64,000 nucleotides of DNA, from assembly GCA_015179025.1 (NCBI GenBank), contig WHUX01000256.1, positions 1-64,000 on the forward strand, written 5' to 3'. How positions within the stretch are numbered: position 1 is the stretch's first letter; each line of letters opens with the position of its first letter. Below the pieces are notes generated by a model. It ran no database searches and was not told the origin of the DNA. It was given only the letters and a program-made list of their open reading frames with translations. Origin of the DNA: Terfezia claveryi (Eukaryota; Ascomycota; Pezizomycetes; Pezizales; Pezizaceae). Position numbers and translations under genes: made by a program. This document shows positions 44,446-53,307 of the stretch, one piece after another.

Positions 44446-45536
44446 AGGGGTATTCAAACCTGATTTTTTAATTCAAAGAAATCGGTCAGAATGTCGTTTA
44501 TTTAAAAACCGTTCAGATCGGTTTGAACGGTCTGGGCGCCTTAAAAAGTTAACGAGAATTCCTCGTTAAAGTCGTTATAAATGGCGTTTAAACGACCGTT
44601 TAGGGGTGCTTTTAAACGATGCTCGTTATGACGCAAGTTGCCCCGGGTGACGCCAAGTGGGGGTGGGGTGGGTGACGCTCAGGTGATGTGACAATCATGT
44701 GTTGTCATGTGATGTCGGGTAGTATCACTTACTGCGTAACGATCGACAACCACGTGACGATCGACACGGGCTTCCCTGCCACATGCACTAACATTCTAAT
44801 ATCTCCATCAATATATCCAATATCAATGTAGTAAGAACAATGAATATAGGATAAAAACACTCGAAAAACCCAAATTTAACATCTCCAACCCACTCCGATC
44901 TACCCTGAACCTTCTATAGCACCTAAACCCTCCGTATGACCACCCCTCTAGCATAACCACCTACTCCACAAGCCCCACGCCGCCCACAACAACCACTCTA
45001 GCAGCCATAGGTTCCCCAGAGGTCCACTCTGTAAGCCATATTAGTATAGACTCAAGCTGCTCACTGTATATAGAACTAGACGCACTGTAAACTGTATTCT
45101 CTATATAACATATATAACTTTTGCAAGCTAGTATCGTTCTGCCACAAGCCATAGTCATAGTCAACGTGCGCTCCCTAGAGTCACGTCCATAGTCATAGTC
45201 CTACGTCCGCACTCTTGCCGTTACAATAAGCCGGTAAAGCACAGGGTTCGAAGGTTTGCACTAGTCTTATGTCAAGACCCTCCTGCCAAGGGGGTTCTTC
45301 CGAACGCAGAGAATGGGTGCAGCTCTGCTTACCTCACATCAACCCACGTGCGCGTCAGCTGACCGCCAAGATGACACGAGACAGCATTTAAAATTGCCGA
45401 AAAACGCCCGTTTAAACGACACTAAAACGCCCCAGTTTAAACGGTCGAAAATGGGGGTATTCAAATCTGAAATTATTCTGACCGATCAGAAAGTCGTTTA
45501 GGTTTTTGAATTAAAAAATCAGGTTTGAATACCCCT
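44446..45536. mobile_element. 1.09-kb DNA transposon with 32-bp terminal inverted repeats, target duplication AAT
   Basis: The ends are perfect 32-bp inverted repeats starting AGGGGTATTCAAACCTG. AAT flanks both sides (44443-44445, 45537-45539). Three paralogous empty sites (GACAATGAGATAAGG in both arms of foldback A and in the right arm of B) show that exactly AAT was duplicated. Inside are TTTAAACGRC words in both orientations and a second copy of the end (GGGGTATTCAAATCTG, 45454). No transposase is present. A 3-bp duplication fits PIF/Harbinger-like or CACTA-like groups, but the class is undecided. Confidence 0.75.
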
Positions 45537-45734
45537 AATGAGATAAGGGATAATAAGAGAAGTGGCACGACAGTGATCAACGGCGCTCAGCCCCCCTTTC
45601 GCACGCGGGTGCCGTACTACTCAATGCCTGGCGTGGTAATAGTCATATTGGGAAATCGTAGTCGTGGTACTGCGACCGAGACAAAGTACTGCGGAGTTCA
45701 CGCTTTGTGATATATCCCGTAGGAATTCATGCAT

Positions 45735-46557
45735 TCACGGGCATATATATATAAGTATCCGAAAGCACGAGTTTCTCGCACATATATATATATGTCTCCA
45801 AAAGCACGAGTTTCTCGCATATATATATATAAGTCTCCAAAAGCACGAGTTTCTCGCACATGTATATATATGTTTCCAAAAGCACGAGTTTCTCGCATAT
45901 ATATATAAGTCTCCAAAAGCACGAGTTTCTCGCACATATATATATATGTCTCCAAAAGCACGAGTTTCTCGCACATATATATATATGTTTCCAAAAGCAC
46001 GAGTTTCTCGCACATATATATATATGTTTCCAAAAGCACGAGTTTCTCGCATATATATATAAGTCTCCAAAAGCACGAGTTTCTCGCACATATATATATA
46101 AGTCTCCAAAAGCACGAGTTTCTCGCACATGTATATATATGTTTCCAAAAGCACGAGTTTCTCGCATATATATATAAGTCTCCAAAAGCACGAGTTTCTC
46201 GCACATATATATATATGTCTCCAAAAGCACGAGTTTCTCGCACATATATATATATGTTTCCAAAAGCACGAGTTTCTCGCATATATATATAAGTCTCCAA
46301 AAGCACGAGTTTCTCGCACATATATATATATGTCTCCAAAAGCACGAGTTTCTTGCATATATATATATAAGTCTGCGAATGCATGGATTTCTCGCATATA
46401 TATATATATGTCTCCAAAAGCACGAGTTTCTCGCACATATATATATATGTTTCCAAAAGCACGAGTTTCTCGCACATATATATATATGTCTCCGAAAGCA
46501 CGAGTTTCTCGCACATGGGTTTCTCGCATATATATACTTATATAAGCCCGCGCATGC
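45735..46557 (-). repeat. 36-38 bp satellite array of foldback B
   Basis: About 22 units, mostly TCTCCAAAAGCACGAGTTTC plus TCGCACATATATATATATG. There is little of the CATGCATTCGCG variant that dominates in foldback A, so the array was homogenised separately. Long ORFs in several frames are artefacts of a stop-free unit. Confidence 0.85.
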
Positions 46558-48118
46558 ATGAATTCCTACGGGATATATCACAAAGCGTGAACTCCGCAGT
46601 ACTTGTCTCGGTCGCAGTACCACGACTACGATTTCCCAATATGACTATTATTACCACGCCAGGCATTGAGTAGTACGGCACCCGCGTGCGAATGGAGGGC
46701 TGAGCGCCGTTGATCACTGTCGTGCCACTTCTCTTATTATCCCTTATCTCATTGTCTTCGGAAAGTCTAAATTGTCGGCCTTAGCAGTCGGCCTTGGCAA
46801 CTATGGTTTTCCTGTATATATACTTCCCTTCCCCGCGCTTTTTCCCTTTGCTCATTATTCCCAGCATATTACAGCGAGTATTAGAGAGAGCATTAGAGCG
46901 AGAATTAGAGCAAGCATTAGAGCGAGAGTTAGAGCGATGGATACAACGAGAGTTAGAGCGAAGGTTAGGCCAAGGGTTAGAGCGAGTGTTGCTGCACAAA
47001 TGTTCCGTGTACATATCTATTGCTAAATACCTCTCTGTGTATATAATAATTGGCGAATACAATGAATATTTCTGCTGCATGCATATTCAAAGGTTGCAAA
47101 CCCGGCTACATAGCTGGCTGGTGTAGGAACGTAGCAGATGCAAGCTGTAAGCGGGTTGTGTTTCCAAGTGCGTCGGGACAAAGGTTGCATGTATGCTTGC
47201 GTCCCAGGCACGGGGGCAACATCCCAGTGCATCCCAGATGCGAGAGCAACTGCCCAGCATTGGTGTTGCGTCCCAGGCGAGGGGGCAACGTGCCAGTGCG
47301 TCCCAGATGCGAGAGCAACTGCCCAGCATTGGTGTTGCGTCCCAGGCGTGTGAGCAATGTCACAGTGCATCCTAGACGGGAGCGCAACTGCCAAGAATTG
47401 GTGTTGCGTCCCAGGCGTGTGAGCAACGTCCCAGTGCGTCAGGACGGTAGCGCAACAAGCGTTCGCGTCCTGATTTTGAGTTATCGTCCCGTGCGTTACA
47501 TGCGTCTGACGCACAGGACGCAAATATTATTTTTGCTGATGATATAGGTTTGTCAAAGAGCCGAAGGCAGTAGAGACGGCTGGGGCTGCTAATGCCTCTG
47601 AAAATATGTAAAGGTATACTTAGAGGTCTCATAGACGTAATTGCATGAAAATAGCACAGTTAGAGCCCTTATAATAAAGCAAAGACCATTCCAAGGAAGC
47701 TGTTTAAATATGTAATATTATTTTTGACAACCTGAAACGCATGTAGCAAATCTATGAAGGCTGGCTTAGGCTCTATGCTTATGTCAGTTATATTAGAGAC
47801 CCATAGGGAGTCTATTTATAAAGTGAACAGCCATATACTATGGTGGAGCATGGTCATGGGCTAGGAGCTCTGTAGTAGAAGGGGCATTGCAAGTGCTGCT
47901 GAGGTTGTGAATACTATAGCAGAGTTCACGGCCACCCTGAGAGAGCTGCCGACATAATAATTGAATTCAGTGACTACAATTACCCTATAGGTAATGCCGT
48001 TTGATAATATAGAAGTATACCGTGGGGACTTCGCTCTCGGCAATATATCTGGTTGCTATCGATCTTTACTATGTAGCCGATCATTACCTAGTAAGTGATA
48101 GTACTGGCCATTTTTCTA

Positions 48119-48300
48119 TCTTTTTTTTTCTTTTTTTTTTTTTTAAATACTTATTACTCTTATTCAATCCCAGTAAGGGGACAATACAAAGACGGACCCC
48201 AAGACTGAGGTTCGCCAGAGAGTAAGAAATGCTCAAGAAAATTATTCATAAGTATAAAAGAGATTCGTGAGTGCTACCGGCCAATGAAGGCCAGCCCATC
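48119..48300 (-). mobile_element. LINE 3' terminus
   Basis: A T-run interrupted once by C (48119-48144), then the complement of the GATTGAATAAGAGTAATAAGTATTT end and CCAGTAAGGGG. It is inserted at the right end of element X. The inner boundary is uncertain. Confidence 0.55.
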
Positions 48301-48507
48301 CTAGCGTGATTGGGGCCATTCATCTATCTATTCGCTGTTATTATTGCTATTCATGACCTCCGTATTTCAAGAGTCAGATCCCTTGGCAGCAGGGTCTTGG
48401 CATGAACCTACCTCCCGCGGGACCCTCCCAGTTTCAGGCTCTCCAGTAATCCCGTACCATCATCATCACCCACTCACTACCCTCCCCACGGCGGTCTGCC
48501 AACAGCA

Positions 48508-49428
48508 ATGCCCCACACAAATACCAATAGCGACAATGAAACGCAGCTAGTCGTCTGGATTGCTGTTGTTCCAAACATTCCATCCACCACTACTGCTGAC
48601 CCTACTGCCCCAATTCTCATTCCTTACCGCCTGCTCTCCAGTCTTGTTCCTACCACCGAGACCTGTCTCTCCGTCCACAGCTATCTCACCTTTCTCCGCC
48701 TCCTACCGCAACTTACACTCGCCCACCAAAACCAATTCTTCGCCACAGTCTCCCAAGTACTCGGATACCCAATCACTCCCGAAATGACCGTACAACTCTG
48801 TTCCTGGGGTGCGCTGGACAATGAGCCCGTCCGCACGGTATCTGTTTCAGCGTTGGTCAACGAGCTGGAGCTTGCGTTTTCTCAAGCTGGGCCCCGGGAT
48901 TCTTTACCGCAAGGGAGGTGTAAAGGGCTATTTGGAATGGGCGAGAGTATGGTGTTAAAATTTTCGGTAGTGCCACCTACGGCTGTGGATATAAATACTG
49001 ACGATGCCGATACTCGAGAAGTGAGCGGGTCTAAACATTCACCAGCTTTGGGAGGACTACCGGATTTATGCGCTACTGGTAACCGGACATCCAGATACAC
49101 AACAACAACTCAAGCAGCCATCCAAACTGTTCTACACGAAATTAGCACCTCGGCCCCCTCCATATCCTGCCGTATACCACTTCCATACTCTCCCCACACC
49201 CCGTGGACCCGCGAACACATCATAAATGTAATCGCAACCGCGATGAAGCAGCAGAATCCAATGTTTGAGATTCGGAATGTGAAACTCAGTTATCTCGGTC
49301 GGTGGGTTGACAATGGAGATGAGGCCTTGTGGCGAGTGTGGCAAGCGGGAGGCATCATGGGGGTGGAATATGGCTCCAAGCCGGCAGTGTTTGAGGCGTG
49401 GGTGCAGATAGAGAAGAGTGCAGGATAG
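48508..49428 (+). CDS. unrecognised 306-codon protein
   Basis: ATG 48508 (MPHTNTNSDNETQLVVWIAVV..) to TAG 49428, one exon, no internal stops, GC content and codon use unlike the AT-rich repeats around it. The N-terminal half is hydrophobic/Pro-rich (PILIPYRLLSSLVPTTETCL, LTFLRLLPQLTLAHQNQFF). The C-terminal ~75 residues look like a folded alpha/beta piece (TREHIINVIATAMKQQNPMF, VKLSYLGRWVDNGDEALWRV). There is no signal peptide or membrane segment. I do not recognise the family. It is probably a genuine gene because it is intact among damaged repeats. Confidence 0.5.
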   Translation: MPHTNTNSDNETQLVVWIAVVPNIPSTTTADPTAPILIPYRLLSSLVPTTETCLSVHSYLTFLRLLPQLTLAHQNQFFATVSQVLGYPITPEMTVQLCSWGALDNEPVRTVSVSALVNELELAFSQAGPRDSLPQGRCKGLFGMGESMVLKFSVVPPTAVDINTDDADTREVSGSKHSPALGGLPDLCATGNRTSRYTTTTQAAIQTVLHEISTSAPSISCRIPLPYSPHTPWTREHIINVIATAMKQQNPMFEIRNVKLSYLGRWVDNGDEALWRVWQAGGIMGVEYGSKPAVFEAWVQIEKSAG

Positions 49429-49499
49429 GATAAAGAACGAGTTGTAAAGGTCAACTGTATACTGTCTACCGGTGGTGTACATAGTATATTCGTTTGCTA

Positions 49500-50150
49500 G
49501 CTGTCAACATCTGCAAGTACGTTGCGTTGCAGTGGGGAGCGCTTCTATGTCAAGAATACATCCTAGTTCATGTCCCGGTTAATCCACACTCTACTGAAAC
49601 AACCGTTTCTTCATTTTGTTATTTTCTACCTATTTGCCACTTATGTCGTTTGTTCTGACTACAGCTTTGGAGCCCACAAAGCAACGGGCCGCCCCATAGA
49701 CCAATGGGCCGCTATAGCTGGGTGGGTCGACCCACCCAGCAGTGGCACTGTTCTATCCCATACGTCACGTTGTCAGGTTGGTCAAGTTAACCGATCCATT
49801 GACCAACTTACAAGTTCATTTGGCCAAACTGGCGAGTTGGGAGTTGGATCATCCTATACACCAAGTGCACTAATACCCCATTCCCTTCCAGTATTTTGAT
49901 CGGGCCGGCCAGACTGGGCCGGACTGGGCGGACTGGTCTGACTGATCAGACTGGTCGGACTGGTCTGACTGATCGGACTGGTCGGACTGATCGGACTGGT
50001 CGGACTGCAGTCCATGGGATAGCCCGCCGGGGCCGGCCCAGGCTGTTTCAGACCAGCACTGACCTCGGCCCTCAGTCCAGGCCCCCGGCGGCCTGAAGGC
50101 TGGCCTGGCCGGTTAGCGACACTGTTCCATTCATCAACCTTCATGCTAAT
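49500..50150. other. gene-poor stretch with GACTGGTCTG/GACTGATCGG tandem repeats
   Basis: 49905-50012 is a run of about ten 10-bp units (GACTGGTCGGACTGATCGGA) framed by GGCCGGCC words. GGGTGGGTCGACCCACCC (49719-49736) is an 18-bp perfect palindrome. The right side ends GGCCGGTTAGCGACACTG, which resembles a terminal repeat of a fungal hAT element, but no partner end was found. 49570-49899 + is open but not convincing as a gene. Confidence 0.4.
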
Positions 50151-50459
50151 TCACCGTCGCATGCACCAATGTCACGATATGTTCAATGTACATTGCATTC
50201 AAAACAATCATCACCATCCATATTGCATATAAAACAAATGACCGCGCTTACAAATAAACCAACCCAAAAAACACGAGTGAAATTATCACGACACTAGCAA
50301 ACAACGAGACCAGGAAACAAATCAAATTATTAACCAGAAAAATAAACACAAAAACCGAGAAAAATTAAAAAAAAATAATGCGACAAGCAAAAATATAAAT
50401 AATAAAATAAAACCCAAAATAAAATGCGACGAGAGAAAATTGAAGAAATTGAAGAAAAA

Positions 50460-50830
50460 TTACGTAGGACTTTGCAAAGCAATAGTATTCGATATATTAT
50501 CCATACCAAAATCCTTAGAGGTATCTAAGTGTGAGGAATGAAGTCTCCGGGTTGATCTAGTATTAGTTGAAGGAAAGTCTGATAATGCTATAGGTATAGA
50601 ACTAGCTGATGAACTAACAGAAGGGGAGAATGATGTGGAAATAGAAAGCGAACTTGAAACATGTGGAATTAACGGCTGAATGTTGCATGCCTCCAAAGCA
50701 GCTAGATTTGGACATGCTTCAGCCTGATCGTTGAGCTTGTGCTTATGGCAATAATTAGTACACTTAACGCCAGACTTGAAGCATTTGCAGTGTCTAGTCT
50801 GGCAAGTTGATGAATATGTTCTGGTTTGCC
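50460..50830 (-). pseudogene. Ginger/KRBA2-like integrase protein: C-terminal CXC segment, fragment 1
   Basis: Reads TCQTRHCKCFKSGVKCTNYCHKH....ACPN: C-x4-C-x-C-x6-C-x3-C-H, the cysteine-rich motif that follows the integrase C-terminus in KRBA2-like transposon proteins and resembles tesmin/TSO1 CXC repeats. A Ser-rich tail runs to TAG at 50460. Upstream (50813-51032) it is joined to a CCCGGGAAT repeat, so the ORF start at 50981 is not original. Confidence 0.5.
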
Positions 50831-51032
50831 CGGGAATTTTGCTAATTCGCGAATAGGCCAGCCCCTTCGCGAATGGGCTGGCCTGCTCGGGAAGCCACAT
50901 GATTCTTGGGCGGGCTGGCCTATGCACGAATATTGGCCTGCCCGGGAATGCAAAATGAAATTCCTCCCGAGGCCAGATCATGGGTTGGCCTTCCCGGGAA
51001 TGTGATTACCAAATGTAGTAATTTTGTGAGGG
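50813..51032. repeat. CCCGGGAAT repeat, copy 1
   Basis: About 220 bp with TTCGCGAATgGG, GATTCTTGGG, CCCGGGAATG and a right end CCAAATGTAGTAATTTTGTGAGGGTA. Copy 2 at 52320-52540 is about 80% identical. It is palindromic in character and looks like a short interspersed or MITE-type repeat. Confidence 0.6.
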
Positions 51033-51109
51033 TATATGGAGAATGAAAATACATGTGCACTGACAAAAAAATAAAAGACATCAATCTTTGCGAACAGAAA
51101 TTGTACGAA

Positions 51110-51950
51110 AATATCACCATGCTCTTCTACTTCCACTTCCACTTCCGTGTCAGATTGCGACTGTGCCTCGGAGTATTCAGGCAGCTGCGATGGTGGCAGC
51201 GGCTGCTACAATGCAAATCGGAATTAATACAGGTGCATTGTCGGGGTTGGCATTTGCCCTTACACTTGCAGGAATTCTATAATCAATGTAAGTCAAGGTG
51301 GAAAAAAAGACATACTTCAGGATATAAACTTAGAGCGGTATGGCGAGCAGCCTCCCGAAGTGTAATATATTGTTGCGCAATATCAGGGCATGTACACTCA
51401 GGAGTAGAAATATTAAATCCCGTTGGGTGCATCTAATGAGTCTGGAATGCGTAGTAGCTCTCGAGTTGGATAGTGCCGATCCAATAAGCCATATGTGGTT
51501 AATAAAACATGGCGGTTAGGATGAAGTTTTCATACAAGAAGACAATATAGTCATCGGTCATCTGTACCGTCTATCTTGTCGAGGTATAAGTACACTAACA
51601 ATATCTCCAATAGCAAAAACCTCAATAGTATGTTGTTGTTCATACCGCTTCACCATATTTTGCCGAGCTTCTTTATCAGACTCTACATTTTCAGAGTCCA
51701 ATTGAGGTTGATTAGCTTCAGTATCAGATTTTCTTTAGAGTCTAGTCCACGTTGTATAGGAGTAGACTTAGAAGCTTGAGCGGGGCCTGCTATTGGAACT
51801 TGGTGAATTGAATAGTGAGTTTGAGGCTCAGAATCTGAAGATGATTGAGGAGAAGGAATATTTTCACGAATATAAACTAGCCGTTCATGTTCAATAGTAG
51901 CCATGCGTGGTAAAGGTATTACTCCACCATCTTTCATGTGGCAAGCCTAC
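51110..51950 (-). pseudogene. Ginger/KRBA2-like integrase protein: C-terminal part, fragment 2
   Basis: Reading leftward: MATIEHERLVYIRENIPSP.. (51902), QNMVKRYEQQHTIEVFAIGDIVSVLIPRQDRR (about 51670-51570), then after frame changes LLTTYGLLDRHYPTRELLRIP and CKCKGKCQPRQCTCINSDLHCSSRCHHRSCLN (CXC motif, about 51275-51180). The order (D-x-V-S-V-x-I-P-x-x-D-R, TxYGxLDR, CXC) is that of KRBA2-like integrase proteins. A short intron at about 51290-51310 is possible. Confidence 0.55.
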
Positions 51951-52080
51951 CTTAGCTGGCCAGAGTCCGCAACCCTACCTTAACTGGCCTGCATACGCAT
52001 CTCCGGGGTGATTTTTTTTTGTTTTTGACTCGTTACTCGTATGCGTGACCATATCCACCGGTGGGCCTACCTTAACACTT
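51950..52080. repeat. CTACCTTA(G/A)CTGGCC repeats and a LINE-type tail
   Basis: Two tandem copies of CTACCTTARCTGGCC with TCCGCA or TGCATACGCAT (51955-52000), then T8GT5 and the complement of GCATACGAGTAACGAGTC. The same word recurs at 52063 and 53138-53190. It is probably the 3' end of short retroposons that share the LINE tail. Confidence 0.45.
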
Positions 52081-52319
52081 GTATTTAGTCAATACATGGT
52101 GAGAACAGCCCACGCAGGAATACCCATTCCTGAGCAGGCTGGCCTCCCCGGGAACCAGCCCATTCTTATTCGCGAATCAGCCGATTCCCGGGCAGACCAG
52201 AACAAATATAAGCAAGCACAAGACAGAAGGACTTCTGTTGTTTGAGATTCTAAAATAGCTGCTCGGTGGAGAGTAATAACTGATGAATTATTTCCGAGAT
52301 CTAGATTTGAAGCTAGGAG

Positions 52320-52577
52320 GGGTATATGTTCTGTCCTGCCCACGAATTTTGCTGATTCGCGAATGGGACATCCCAGTCGCGAATGGGACGTCCAACCCAC
52401 ACGATTCTTGGGAGGGATGTTCCACCCGCGAATACTGTCCTGCCCGGGAATGAAACGATGAAAGTCCTCCGGAGGACAGATCATGAGTTGTCCTCCCCGG
52501 GAATGCGATAACCAAATGTAGTAATTTAGTGAGGGTACCGACATAGTAATGAGTATTTAAAAAAAAAAAAAAAAAAG
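52320..52577. repeat. CCCGGGAAT repeat copy 2 with a LINE-type A-tail at its right end
   Basis: 52320-52540 matches 50813-51032. It is followed by ATAGTAATGAGTATTT and A18 (52543-52577), a minimal LINE 3' end inserted at GAGGGTA, where copy 1 continues without it. Confidence 0.55.
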
Positions 52578-53307
52578 GAGGATGATCAGTGCGAACATGA
52601 ATTGTACTCAATAATAAAATATCACCGACAATAATTATCATTGCGGACAAACATGAATTGTACTAAATAATAAAATATTACCGACAAACATGAACTGTGC
52701 TCAATAAAATATTATTACTGACAATAATTATCAGTGCGGGCGAACATGAGAGTTAGCTCTGGAGGTTGAATCGCAGCGAATGCGAACACTCTGGAGGAAA
52801 GAAGCGGGACAAGAGGTTCACCGGGTTTACCTTTTGCATGGGTTCCGTGGTGATGGGGTCCATGATGCGAGGGCTAAAAAACTCCTTGCCATTCATCTGG
52901 TTGCTCTTGCCAGCTGTTCGCGGTGGCTTCAGATGGCTGATCGCGGCGTTTTATTTAAGCACAACAAGATGAAGGGCTGTCTTCGCTGGACAGGTGGGAA
53001 GCGTAGTCTGGTTGGGAAGCGGTCAGCTATCTATATCGTACATTAGGTAGTTAGCCTTGAATTTCCGGTGGCTCGTTAACCGATCCCTAAGGCTGCGCAC
53101 ACGAGTACTGAGTTCCAAAAAAAGATATTAAAAAATACCTTAACTGGCTTGTATACGCATAGGCACCGATGAGTCTACCTTAACTAACCACCACACTTGT
53201 ATTGGGACAATTCCTGGGGAGGAGAGCGCACGCAGGAATACCCATTAATCGGCTGATTCACGAATAGGACGTGGTATAAGTAATAGAATTGACAATAATG
53301 GGAATAT
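52578..53307. other. gene-poor stretch with short repeats
   Basis: 52600-52750 repeats AACATGAATTGTACTCAATAATAAAATAT and GACAATAATTATCA two to three times. 52885-52980 is the repeat shared with 37.05 kb. 53100-53130 is another degenerate LINE-type tail (GAGTACTGAGTTCCAAAAAAA). 53140-53280 matches the 52.1-kb short repeat (GGAATACCCATT..). No gene is supported. Confidence 0.4.

Larger units (their letters stand above)
43756..47541. mobile_element. foldback element B (CATCAG family)
   Basis: It begins CATCAGCAAAAAA and ends TTTTTGCTGATG, flanked by AT on both sides (43754-43755, 47542-47543). Its arms match foldback A: GCGTCC/GGGACGC repeats, CGCTCTAACTCTCGCTCTAAT units (44210-44330), the arm with CCGAAGACAATGAGATAAGGG, and the 36-38 bp satellite (about 22 units, one orientation, 45735-46557). 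The empty site exists in the other arm of element X (CCTATATAGG at 42566-42577), which confirms the 2-bp duplication. There are no credible genes. Confidence 0.85.
42011..48104. mobile_element. large palindromic element X, split by a solo LTR and foldback B
   Basis: 42011-42672 is the inverted copy of 42985-43066 joined to 47544-48104, about 85-90% identical (for example GTACTATCACTTACTA, CTAAGCCAGCCTTCATGGA, GGCTCTTT.RCAAACCTATATAGG in the left arm). The spacer is about 42673-42984. Before the two insertions X would have been about 1.6 kb. A minus-strand 60-codon ORF in the left arm is not convincing. A related end (TAGTATCACTTACTGCGTAACGATCG) occurs at 44721 inside another transposon. Confidence 0.7.

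Noticed and set aside
45236..45262. GGGTTCGAA as the T-arm of a tRNA
   Set aside because: No acceptor, D-arm or anticodon arm in the surrounding 90 bp.
45664..46623. ORFs of up to 298 codons in foldback B
   Set aside because: Same satellite artefact as in foldback A.
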